Assembly (NCBI GenBank): GCA_031267825.1 | Contig: JAIRYJ010000007.1 | Coordinates: 161,640-225,639, forward strand | Source: Bifidobacteriaceae bacterium | GTDB taxonomy: Bacteria > Actinomycetota > Actinomycetes > Actinomycetales > WQXJ01 | Direction: 5' to 3' | DNA length: 64,000 nt | In this document: positions 51,518 through 60,018 of the stretch, one piece after another | Layout of the letters: every line of letters starts with the position of its first letter | Position numbering within the stretch: position 1 is the stretch's first letter | Made by a program: the position numbers and the translations under genes | The notes under the pieces: model-generated | What the model saw: the letters and a program-made list of their open reading frames with translations, nothing else | The model's database searches: none | Told to the model about the DNA's origin: nothing

Positions 51518-52921
51518 CTAAGACACACCCATCGACGAGAGCAAATCATCCTCGCCGCCCTCAGCCTTAGCCTGACCCTTCGGCTTGTCAGCCGGAACAC
51601 CATCACGGGCCTGCTGAGCGATCTTACGGCGCGACTCCTCAAACTCATCCTTGATGGTAGCTTCACCCTGCTCCAAAGCTTTCAAATTACGGGCTCGCAA
51701 CTGACGGCCAGCCGCATCAGCCGCCACAATCGCCTGACACTGCTGCTTGACCGAATCAATCACAACCCAAACAGTCTCCTCCGAGATGACCGGCGCTTGA
51801 GCCGCCTCAGCCACCTGACCGACAGCCGTCGCGGTCTCCTTCATCGACTGCTGAATCATCTGATTAACACCAGCCTGAACCGCTTGACCCATCTCAGCAC
51901 CCTCGCGAGCCAAAACCGCCTGCTGCCAAAGAGCCAGCGAACGCCGCCCCGAAGGAATACCCATAGTGCGGAAAGACTGCAACCGGCGACGCATCGCGAA
52001 CTGGGTGATAACCAAGTTACGGGTTGAAGGAGCATGAGCGTAACCCATGAAGAACTGCTGCCGCCAGTCATGCCAGGTCTTCTCAACCTCAGACAACGCT
52101 GTCGCCAAATTCGAATGAACCTCACGCAACTCGTTGACAGTGATCTGCTCACCACGCCACTCAACTGTCTCAATTGACTTGTCAGCGTCCACACTTTGAA
52201 GCAAGTCATCAGCTTTGGTGAACTCTGCCCGGATGTAATCGGCGACCTCCTCCAAAGCCGCCAAAACCGCCACCACCTGATCCATGTGTTCCAACGTTTG
52301 ACGGTGCAACTCCTGGCCGCGTGAAATGTTGTCACCCAGTTTGGTTTCCATCTCCTGGAGCCGCACCTCAGCCAGATCTAGCTTCTCAACCAGCGGTTTC
52401 GACTCGCGCACCATGGTTTTAAGCGAATACTTCGCGCCACGGAACCACTTCTTGATACCCGCGACCTTCTCTTCCATGCCACGGTTACGGAACCGCTTCT
52501 CAAAGCCGTCCATCTCACGAAGCAAATCATTGACGATCGCCTCAGCATCCGGCAGTTTGATGTCGCGCTGCTCTTCAAGCAACTTAGTGGCCGCCGAATT
52601 CATCCGTTCCAAGACTGGTGCACCAAAAGTGATAATGGCGTTCAGATCGGCGATCATCTTCTCAGCTAACGCTGGGGCGCCCTTCTTCAAGGCCGCCGTC
52701 TGGTCAGGTGAAAGCAGTGAACGGAACTGGAAGCGGGCCTGGTCAGGTGAAGCCACCGCTTTGTCTTCGGCAGGCACCGCCGCCAAGGCCTGCTCTAAAG
52801 GACCAGCTGGGGCGGCCGCCTCAGCGGCTGACAGGAGGGAGCCCATATCGACTCCCGGTATAGCGGAAAAAACCTCAGCCTCAGCCTCAGCTGTTACGGG
52901 AGGGGGGGTAGGTGTAGTCAT
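51518..52921 (-). CDS. telA: Toxic anion resistance protein, TelA family
   Basis: TelA-family proteins are coiled-coil rich cytosolic proteins linked to tellurite and other envelope stresses. This one is 467 residues from the ATG at 52921. A long helical region includes LLREMDGFEKRFRNRGMEEK, and the family block FMGYAHAPSTRNLVITQFAM is near the middle. RIAQQARDG-type charged helices close it, and it has no membrane span. The start has only a weak ribosome site (AGGCAGTG). It is the last gene of a three-gene operon with a membrane protein and a VWA lipoprotein. The biochemical role of the family is unsettled. Confidence 0.85.
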   Translation of the reverse strand: MTTPTPPPVTAEAEAEVFSAIPGVDMGSLLSAAEAAAPAGPLEQALAAVPAEDKAVASPDQARFQFRSLLSPDQTAALKKGAPALAEKMIADLNAIITFGAPVLERMNSAATKLLEEQRDIKLPDAEAIVNDLLREMDGFEKRFRNRGMEEKVAGIKKWFRGAKYSLKTMVRESKPLVEKLDLAEVRLQEMETKLGDNISRGQELHRQTLEHMDQVVAVLAALEEVADYIRAEFTKADDLLQSVDADKSIETVEWRGEQITVNELREVHSNLATALSEVEKTWHDWRQQFFMGYAHAPSTRNLVITQFAMRRRLQSFRTMGIPSGRRSLALWQQAVLAREGAEMGQAVQAGVNQMIQQSMKETATAVGQVAEAAQAPVISEETVWVVIDSVKQQCQAIVAADAAGRQLRARNLKALEQGEATIKDEFEESRRKIAQQARDGVPADKPKGQAKAEGGEDDLLSSMGVS

Positions 52922-52961
52922 TGGCGGTTCACTGCCTTTCTGTTTGGCTTGCTGGCTTGGG

Positions 52962-54194
52962 TCAGGGGCGAGGCAGCCCGTCAGCCTCGTCTTGAACGTA
53001 TGCATCGGACAGTTTGGCGGCCCGTTCACTCTCAAGCAGGGAGTCTAAAGCTACCTTGAATTCAAGGTCCTTTGATGCGTTAACTTGTTTGATGTTTTCG
53101 AGAATTTGGTCATGGACGGCGTTCAAAGCACCGCCGATGGCGTCCAAACGTTCCTGCGGTGACGTCCAGAGCCGTGGGTTGTCGACAATGTCTTTGTAAT
53201 ACTCAGGGCCGACAGTCAAAATGAGTTTCCTAAGCAAGTCAGCGTATTTGACTTGAGCTAGGCGAGTCTGCTGAGCCGAACCACTCGCCCGCAAACGGCG
53301 GAACAACTCTTGAACATCAGCGATCACAGTGTTAATCGGGACGAACACAGGCTGACCGCGGACAGTGTACTTTGCCCGGTCACCACCATAGAGGCCAACT
53401 AGTTCCTTCAGCTTAAGCAGAGACCGTTCAATTGAATCAGCGTGCTCAGAATTGTCGAACAGTTTCTTGTCAACCCGGCTGGCAGGCACCCGCCGGGGAC
53501 TGGAATGACGCAGAATCAGGACAATGATCACCGCGATAGCGATAATCAAACCCAGAACCGACAACCCGATGATCGCTAGAACCCGCTTAGCTGTGTCAAG
53601 AGCACCACCCGTCTCAACACTGTCATCTGGTTGTGGCGCAACGTCAGAAGCATCCAATGCGGCCGCCAACACATCAGTTGACCCCACAATCGCCTCATAA
53701 CCGTTAGCGGCACCCGTCTGATTCAAAGCCGTCAACACTTCATCAATTTGGTTTTGTGACAGGTCTGAGCCGGCCAAACCAAACCGGTACGCGCCACTCG
53801 GTGAATCTGTCATCAACAGAACCCGTTCAAGGCTTTGGCTGGCTATCTGGCCAGCCAACTGGGTAGCTGAGAAAGTGCCAGTGGCCGCCGGAGCGACTAC
53901 CACAAGCGTCAAATGGCCGGGCAGGGCGGCAGCCAAGTCCTCATCAACATAAGGGTTGTCGCTCGGGTTGGTCATATAACAGATCCGCTGGGTCGCTAAA
54001 CAATCAGCCGCCTCCTCAACCAGGTCAGTTGTCTCATCAGCCCAAGCGGCCTGCCCGGCCCACCAAGCCGCCTCAGGCGACCCGGCCTGTCCAGCCGTCC
54101 TTACCGTCCCAACCAGGCCGCCGCTAAAACCCGCCGCGATAACGGCTGCCAGGGAGATCAACACCACCGGGCGGGCCACAGTTGTCGCTCTCAT
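52962..54194 (-). CDS. Membrane protein of unknown function, in the TelA operon
   Basis: A 410-residue protein with an N-terminal signal or anchor (VVLISLAAVIAAGFSGGLVG), an extracytoplasmic domain of about 160 residues with two Cys (DCLATQRICY), one strong membrane helix (VLAIIGLSVLGLIIAIAVIIVLI) at about 208-230, and a helical cytosolic C-terminus (KKLFDNSEHADSIERSLLK). The extracytoplasmic part is weakly reminiscent of TPM-type domains but I cannot confirm it. It lies between the VWA lipoprotein and telA genes, so it probably links an outside sensor to the cytosolic TelA protein. The frame ends 41 bases before the telA start. Confidence 0.7.
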   Translation of the reverse strand: MRATTVARPVVLISLAAVIAAGFSGGLVGTVRTAGQAGSPEAAWWAGQAAWADETTDLVEEAADCLATQRICYMTNPSDNPYVDEDLAAALPGHLTLVVVAPAATGTFSATQLAGQIASQSLERVLLMTDSPSGAYRFGLAGSDLSQNQIDEVLTALNQTGAANGYEAIVGSTDVLAAALDASDVAPQPDDSVETGGALDTAKRVLAIIGLSVLGLIIAIAVIIVLILRHSSPRRVPASRVDKKLFDNSEHADSIERSLLKLKELVGLYGGDRAKYTVRGQPVFVPINTVIADVQELFRRLRASGSAQQTRLAQVKYADLLRKLILTVGPEYYKDIVDNPRLWTSPQERLDAIGGALNAVHDQILENIKQVNASKDLEFKVALDSLLESERAAKLSDAYVQDEADGLPRP

Positions 54195-54209
54195 TGTTCG
54201 CTTAGCCTC

Positions 54210-56021
54210 CTAGAAGTTATTCATCACCGAACGCAGCACCTCAGCGACTTTGGTCGCATCAGAAGCGTCAAAAACTTGCCCACCTGAGGCCCTAGCTAAC
54301 CTCTGTAAAGCCGCCAGATCAGCCGACTGGCCGTAAGCGATAGCGAAAATCCGGACCGGAGCGCCATCGCCACCCTCAGACGTGTCCCGGTTGATTTTCT
54401 GGATGACCGCATCAATTGAGGTTGAAGAATCAGTGTCCTCACCGTCTGACAGAATCACAATGGCGTTGATCCGTCCCGGTTCGGCCCTTTGCTTCATGTA
54501 ATCGTAAGAAAAATCGATCGCGTCATAGAGTGGAGTGCCACGCCGAACCGAATGCAACAAATCGTCGATCGAATCGCGTAGAGCTTCCTTACCGTCACCT
54601 AACGGCCCAAAGTCACGTACCGGAACGATACCTGAGATCAAATCACCATCAATTTCAGATGTCAGGCCCGTAGTGAAAGCCCACACCCCAATATTGTCTG
54701 TTGACCGGAAAGAATCAGTTGTTGATCTGGCCGCGTCAACCGCTAACTTGAGTTTGCTGTGACCGTCACCCGCGTCATCATCCATTGAGCCTGAAATGTC
54801 GATCACTTCAAGGATGGCTGACGGTTTCCGGATCTGCGTCCACTGGTCGAGGGCCGCTGTCACCACTTCAGGTTCTGGTTTTTCTAAGGTTATAGCTGGT
54901 TGATCAGGATCGATTCCGACAGCCGCGTTCAGATGCTGGCTGGCGTCAACCGCCTGGTCAAGAGGCCTGAAACCATACTTCGGCAAGATTTCCTGAACTG
55001 TCCTAGTTTGAAGGAACTCAAGGAAAGCCACCCCGGCCGTCCTTTGTGCCTCAGTCACCCATTTAGCGGTAATCAAAGCGGCCGGATTATCAGACCAGAG
55101 GGATCCTTCCGCCGGGTAGATCGCTACCAGTTTCTCAGCCGGTGGGGTTAGCGTTTCGCCTGGCTGAACAGTGTGAGAGTCCGGGTTACCGAGGTTGTAG
55201 TTGTAAAGCGAGGTCTCCTCTAAGGCGATGGCTGAAACATATGACGAGCCGGAACCAGTCAAGGATTCGGCCAAGTTAGTTAGTACTTTGCCGGTGGTGT
55301 CACCGTAATGGATGGCCGCCGCCTCGAAAGCTTGCGAAAAGTCCCTAGCCGCGGCGACGTCATCGGACAACAAACCGGCCGTCTTACCGGCCGCCGCGTA
55401 CGACTGCATCAAAATAGTTGAAAGACCGGTAGTGGAAGTGTTCGGGTTGGTTTTAGCGATCTTGAAACTACCCCACAACGGCTTGTTGAGAGACGCCCAA
55501 CCGTCACCGCTGATCAGGTCAGAGAACGTTTTGATACCAATTTCTTGATCCGGCCAGCCGAGCACCCGAGCCATTGATTCTGGCATACCGAAAACCACGG
55601 GGGTGTGTGTAAAGGAGGCCACATCTTGGATAAAACCATTACCAGCCAGGCTGGTCACCCGGTCAGTCCAAACAGTTGAAGCGGGCGACCAGATGACTGG
55701 CCAAGTTGGCCGGGAACCTTCCGGCCATTCTTCGGGACGGTCCGCCAGGATATCGGCGGCTTTACCGGACGAAACGTTGATCGGATAAACCGAGACGCAT
55801 TGGCTGAGCGCCTCGGCTTGGCTTGAGTTTTTGAAGGCTTGACCTATCTCGTCCATCAGGTTGACTTTCTCTGAGGAAGTCGCCACAACTAGCGGTTCGC
55901 AACCGTCATCGGCGAAGGACGGGCCATCGTTTGGTTGAGATTCAACGGATGGTTCTGAGCAGGCGGCCTGGCCCAGTGCCAGGCACAAGACAGCGGCTAA
56001 TACGGCTAGTCGGCGTTTCAT
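54210..56021 (-). CDS. Lipoprotein with solute-binding fold and C-terminal VWA domain
   Basis: A 603-residue lipoprotein from the ATG at 56021 (AAGGGGCC upstream). The signal ends at lipobox G-Q-A-A-C. Residues about 40-370 are like a type-2 periplasmic-binding protein (PLVVATSSEKVNLMDEIGQA, RPTWPVIWSPASTVWTDRV). The last 190 residues are a von Willebrand A domain with metal site DISGSMDDD, then RRGTPLYDAIDFSYDY and IVILSDGEDTDSS. These occur together in some actinomycete proteins of unknown use. It is the first gene of the operon and would be the surface-exposed partner of the membrane protein. Confidence 0.82.
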   Translation of the reverse strand: MKRRLAVLAAVLCLALGQAACSEPSVESQPNDGPSFADDGCEPLVVATSSEKVNLMDEIGQAFKNSSQAEALSQCVSVYPINVSSGKAADILADRPEEWPEGSRPTWPVIWSPASTVWTDRVTSLAGNGFIQDVASFTHTPVVFGMPESMARVLGWPDQEIGIKTFSDLISGDGWASLNKPLWGSFKIAKTNPNTSTTGLSTILMQSYAAAGKTAGLLSDDVAAARDFSQAFEAAAIHYGDTTGKVLTNLAESLTGSGSSYVSAIALEETSLYNYNLGNPDSHTVQPGETLTPPAEKLVAIYPAEGSLWSDNPAALITAKWVTEAQRTAGVAFLEFLQTRTVQEILPKYGFRPLDQAVDASQHLNAAVGIDPDQPAITLEKPEPEVVTAALDQWTQIRKPSAILEVIDISGSMDDDAGDGHSKLKLAVDAARSTTDSFRSTDNIGVWAFTTGLTSEIDGDLISGIVPVRDFGPLGDGKEALRDSIDDLLHSVRRGTPLYDAIDFSYDYMKQRAEPGRINAIVILSDGEDTDSSTSIDAVIQKINRDTSEGGDGAPVRIFAIAYGQSADLAALQRLARASGGQVFDASDATKVAEVLRSVMNNF

Positions 56022-56386
56022 CAGGCCCCTTGTGTTCTGGGAGAGAGTCATAGCCATGGTACCCCGCGCCTCCTAACTCCGGCTCGGCAGCGGGGCGGGC
56101 CTGGCGAAGAAGCGACTAAGGCAAGGCGAAGACCGGATGTCAGTTGGTGGCTGTTTTGTGCTGCCCGATGCCGCGCCCTCCCGGCTCTGGTGGACGGGTC
56201 CAGCCCGCGCTTCACCATGTGCCAGTTAAGAGCCAGTTGGGAGCCAGCTAGGGTCCAGTTAGATTGAGCCTAGGGAGGGTTGCGGGTTTGGCCAGCGGGG
56301 CGGGCCTGGCGGAGAAGCGACTAAGGCAGGGCGAAGACCGGATGTCAGTTGGTGGCCGGGCTTGGGCTAAGCCACAAGCCCGCTGA
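56022..56386. repeat. Gene-free stretch with a 63-bp direct repeat
   Basis: A 63-base sequence occurs at 56089-56151 and 56294-56356 with two differences (AGCGGGGCGGGCCTGGC at the left, GATGTCAGTTGGTGGC at the right). It separates the VWA lipoprotein from the HNH gene. A copy of the dispersed motif's core (GATGCCGCGCCC) stands at 56167. No gene is visible. Confidence 0.7.
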
Positions 56387-58513
56387 CTAGAAGGGTGGCC
56401 GGTCGGGATAGTCATCTAGACCGGGCCAGTCATCCACCCAGGGCGGCGACTCAACAACTGGTCTGGCGGCAGACGCCAACTGGCCGGTTAGTGCGGCGAC
56501 CCGTGTTTGGGTGACAGGCGCTGGGCGGTTGGTTGGCGTCAAGGATCCAGGATGGTTGGTTTCACCCGCACTAGCGGGAGGTGGTTGGTCCGCGCTAGCT
56601 GGTGGCGGGCTTGGTGGTTTGTGGTGGCGGTGGTAAACCGGCCGACGTTGAGGGTCAACAATGGCTGGTGGTATCGCATAAGGGACACCATTCGAGTCGA
56701 GAGCGACCTGCCAACGGTTTGGATTATCTGGCAGCTGGCCAGTGCGACCGGATGATTGTAAAGGCTCAACCAAGTTATGGTGCGGGTGGCACAACAAGAC
56801 AGTGTTATCAACGGCCGTCGGTCCACCGTTGGCCCAGGGCGTTATGTGATGCGCTTGACACAGACTCGCAGGAGTATCACAACCAGGGAAGACACATCCA
56901 CGGTCGCGGGCTTCCAGAGCGCGTCGCAACCCTGATGGCACTAGCCGGGTAGTGAAACCCAAATCGAGGACCTGGCTAGGGGACCCAAGAACCGCCGGGA
57001 TAACGTCACAGTCGCACGCCAGGCGGCGCAATTCACCAGCCGACAGGTGTTCAAAGTTACCGGTCATGGCGCCATCTAGGCCGTCGCGTAACTGGTCTAG
57101 GGTGACCGTCACCGTCAACCGGGGCTGGTCCCCAGCCAAACTAGGTACAAGATTTGGACCGGCCACAAGGTCGTGAACGATTTCAGTTAGCGCGTCGGCC
57201 CGGAGCTTACCCCAATCAACCCGGCCCTTCCGGTGCTCGCCACGAGCACGGCGCATCCGGGTGTGGATCCGTCTCGCATAGGCCATCAGCACGGCTTCAA
57301 ACTGTTCGCCTTCAACCAAACCCAACCTGCCGTGGATCTCAACGCCGCCGAAGCCATCCGTCCTGACAGACAAATAACGGCTTTCATAAGCCAGTGTTTT
57401 CTCGTCAACCACATCGCGTGAGCCAACAACACTGGCCACCTGTCCTTTGATGGCGTCTTGATCCCTGGTATCCGGGCCAGTCGCCTGTCCGTTGTCAGCC
57501 TGGATAGTGCCGGTTGGTGGATAGCTGGTCGTGTTCAGACCGCTGGTCCCAGTATTAGCGGTGTCCAAGCCACTGGTGCCAATACTCGTGGCGTCCAAGC
57601 CACTGGCCCCGTTATTCGTGGTGTCCGGGCCGCTGGGTTGCTTGTTCAGGGCGAGGGCTGGGCGTTTGGTGGTGTAGGCGCCGGTGGGCGGCGAGTTGGC
57701 GGGGTTGTGGGTGGACAGCTGGGTGAGGATTTGCTTGGCGAGGCTTGGGGCATGGAAGTGACCGTCAGTCTTGGTGGCTGTTAGGGCGATCTGTTCCGCT
57801 TGGCGAACCAGGTCGGGGACAAGTTTCTCTGGACTGGTCCTGCCTCGGCCGGCCAGTGAACGGACTACGTCTATTGTTTGGATGATGCTCTGGGTTTGGG
57901 CGCGGGTCAGCTCACCTTCTAGGGCGGCTCGCTTGATGATGGGGAGTTGTTCTAGCCGTTCCGCCCAGTTCAGATCGCTCCTCGTTTGGCTGGATGGTTT
58001 ACCGCTGATGCGGCTCATCGTGTCGGCCATGTTGGTGAAACCTAGTGTGGCGTGGTCTTGACGGCCAGTCGACTGGATCATCAGGTGACCGGTGACGGTT
58101 CGTAACTGACCCACCAGCAGGTCGAGTTGTTTCAACACATCTAGCCGACCTGACGGATCCTCTGGTGCTGGCTGGCTGGTGAACAGACCGGCCAGTTGCC
58201 TCATGCACTTGACTAACTCCGTTTGACCTAACAACCCGCCCAGCCGTGCGGCACCAAGTAATCCCCTGACACCGGCCAGACTGGCCGGTGTCGTTTGAGG
58301 GGCATCTGGTTGTGTAGGTGGGTTGGTCTGACTGGCGGCCACTTCATCGGCTTTGGCGGGGTTTGGCCGATCGGCCGGGTTGGCGGGCTGGGCCGGGTCC
58401 GCCGGATGTGGCATTGCCCGTGCTTCGGTTTTGTGTTCACTAGTCCAGGTAATGGGGCTTTGGCCGTGTTCAATTACCGCGAGTGCGATTTTAGTGTTTG
58501 TAGGGGCGACCAT
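56387..58513 (-). CDS. HNH endonuclease domain protein with DUF222 (13E12 type)
   Basis: A 708-residue protein of the actinomycete DUF222/HNH family, thought to be DNA-related and often repetitive in genomes. The HNH block near the C-terminus is GCVFPGCDTPASLCQAHHI with NTVLLCHPHHNLVEP, and includes the Cys and His ligands. DUF222 covers about residues 90-480. A region at about 280-350 holds tandem degenerate repeats (SGLDTTN and variants), encoded at 57480-57650. The first in-frame ATG is at 58513; the ATG at 58414 is an alternative. Function unproven; it could be a nuclease or a recombination-related protein. Confidence 0.85.
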   Translation of the reverse strand: MVAPTNTKIALAVIEHGQSPITWTSEHKTEARAMPHPADPAQPANPADRPNPAKADEVAASQTNPPTQPDAPQTTPASLAGVRGLLGAARLGGLLGQTELVKCMRQLAGLFTSQPAPEDPSGRLDVLKQLDLLVGQLRTVTGHLMIQSTGRQDHATLGFTNMADTMSRISGKPSSQTRSDLNWAERLEQLPIIKRAALEGELTRAQTQSIIQTIDVVRSLAGRGRTSPEKLVPDLVRQAEQIALTATKTDGHFHAPSLAKQILTQLSTHNPANSPPTGAYTTKRPALALNKQPSGPDTTNNGASGLDATSIGTSGLDTANTGTSGLNTTSYPPTGTIQADNGQATGPDTRDQDAIKGQVASVVGSRDVVDEKTLAYESRYLSVRTDGFGGVEIHGRLGLVEGEQFEAVLMAYARRIHTRMRRARGEHRKGRVDWGKLRADALTEIVHDLVAGPNLVPSLAGDQPRLTVTVTLDQLRDGLDGAMTGNFEHLSAGELRRLACDCDVIPAVLGSPSQVLDLGFTTRLVPSGLRRALEARDRGCVFPGCDTPASLCQAHHITPWANGGPTAVDNTVLLCHPHHNLVEPLQSSGRTGQLPDNPNRWQVALDSNGVPYAIPPAIVDPQRRPVYHRHHKPPSPPPASADQPPPASAGETNHPGSLTPTNRPAPVTQTRVAALTGQLASAARPVVESPPWVDDWPGLDDYPDRPPF

Positions 58514-59064
58514 GGTTTTATTCTAGTGGGCTGTTGCGTTGTTAGTCAACTGGGATTGGTGGATTATTTCGTGCTTTTTCTGGTTGGTATACGCGCGATT
58601 CGCGCGTTAGCATCATGCCTGGTCAGATGCGCCATAGTGGGTTGTTGTAGAATGATTACGAGGGTTTATGGCATGCTACTGGAGTGAGTTTATCGTTAGT
58701 GGCTCGAGTCCGTTTTTCTGGCTAATTGAAGCAGGAGTCTGGTGGTTTATTCACTGGTATCTGGACGATATGCGCCTGGGTTATACGAGGACGCTGTGTC
58801 GGTGTTCCTGGTGTGTTTGCGGCGCTCTGTCGGCGCGGCTCCGCCTCGGCTGGATGCGGGGATTGGCCGGAGGCAGTGAGGCTTGGCGGCGGTGAGAGAC
58901 TTGGCTGGTGGTGGTGTCCAGCGGGCTCCGCGACCAGCCAACCGGAGCGACCAGCCATGTGTGGGGTTCAGCTCTGGGCGCTGGAGCCGGGATGAGCCGG
59001 GACGCCCGGAGGCGAGATGAGCAAGGATGCCGGGAGGCTCGGAGCCGCCAGCTCAGTGAGGCGT
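58514..59064. other. Gene-free stretch upstream of the HNH gene and downstream of opcA
   Basis: The left part (58514-58760) is unusually A/T-rich for the window and probably carries the HNH promoter; CGCGCGATTCGCGCG (58592-58606) is palindromic. The right part has degenerate copies of GGATGAGCC and CGGGAGGC (58985-59060). Several frames are open but none has a ribosome site, typical composition or a recognisable motif. Confidence 0.45.
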
Positions 59065-60018
59065 TCAGGTCAGGGCGCCGCAGGCGAGATACGCCGGGAT
59101 GCCCTCGGTTACGAGCCGACCGTAGAAATCATCAGGTTCTAGGTGCCGTAGCTCCTCGCCCAGAACCTCAGCCCGGGAACGGCGACCGAGAGCCACAGGC
59201 TTGTCAGCCTGACCGGTCAGACGCAGCCGGGCTTGAGCCTCATCGAGTTCCTTGTCAAGCAGGATTCGCCGACCACCCGAGAGATGAAACTCGACAGCCG
59301 TCAAGAAATCACCGTCCGTCAGTTCGCGCCGGACTGGCACACCCAGACGCCAAGCCAACCAGACCGCCATCAGTTCGCAACCACTAAAGCTCGGGCCGGT
59401 GACAGTAGCGGACCGGATCAGGCCGGGCGTCCCAAACTGAACAGCGGCCGCCAACTGTGAACGCCAGGGAGTCAACCGGGTCCAGCCAAGATCAGAATCA
59501 CCGGAGGTATATCCGCTGGCCAACAGCTCCAACTGGGCGCGGCGTTGGGTCGGGGCGGCGGCCCGCTGGTCAAAGGCGGCGGCATCGGTGATGCGTCGCG
59601 AAGCTAACCGGCCTAAAGGATCATTGGCTGGTTTGGCGGGCCGCTCACCTGGCCACCAGACAAAAACCGGAGCGTCCGGCAGCAACAATGGGGTGACAAC
59701 GGCGTCGAGGTGCCCGCCGGGTGCACCGCGCAAGCGCAACACAATGACTTCGGACGCGCCGGCGTCTGATCCGACCCGGATTTGAGCGTCCATTGAGGCC
59801 GGTGCGGCTGGTTCTTCGCTGGTCAGAACCACCACCCGGCAGGGGTGTTCAACTGAAGCCTGATTAGCGGCCTGGATTGAAGTCTCAATAGAGGCGGCGT
59901 CACATTGGATAACTAAAGACAAAACCCGGCTCAAAGCGGCCACGCCGCCGTCTTGGCGTAACTCGGCCAACAAGTTAGCCACCTGGGCGGATGAGGTGGC
60001 GTAAAGCGGGATGATCAT
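59065..60018 (-). CDS. opcA: Glucose-6-phosphate dehydrogenase assembly protein OpcA
   Basis: OpcA activates glucose-6-phosphate dehydrogenase allosterically or in assembly; it is found in cyanobacteria and actinomycetes. The 317-residue protein begins at the ATG at 60018 (overlapping the zwf stop by four bases) and shows CRVVVLTSEEPAAPAS, LLLPDAPVFVWWPGERPA and TPGLIRSATVTGPSFSGC. The end (LGEELRHLEPDDFYGRL) matches the family. It completes the tkt-zwf-opcA operon. Confidence 0.9.
   Translation of the reverse strand: MIIPLYATSSAQVANLLAELRQDGGVAALSRVLSLVIQCDAASIETSIQAANQASVEHPCRVVVLTSEEPAAPASMDAQIRVGSDAGASEVIVLRLRGAPGGHLDAVVTPLLLPDAPVFVWWPGERPAKPANDPLGRLASRRITDAAAFDQRAAAPTQRRAQLELLASGYTSGDSDLGWTRLTPWRSQLAAAVQFGTPGLIRSATVTGPSFSGCELMAVWLAWRLGVPVRRELTDGDFLTAVEFHLSGGRRILLDKELDEAQARLRLTGQADKPVALGRRSRAEVLGEELRHLEPDDFYGRLVTEGIPAYLACGALT

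Noticed and set aside
58514..59064. Several overlapping short frames between HNH and opcA genes
   Set aside because: None has a ribosome site, membrane or domain motif, and all read through repeat-like DNA.
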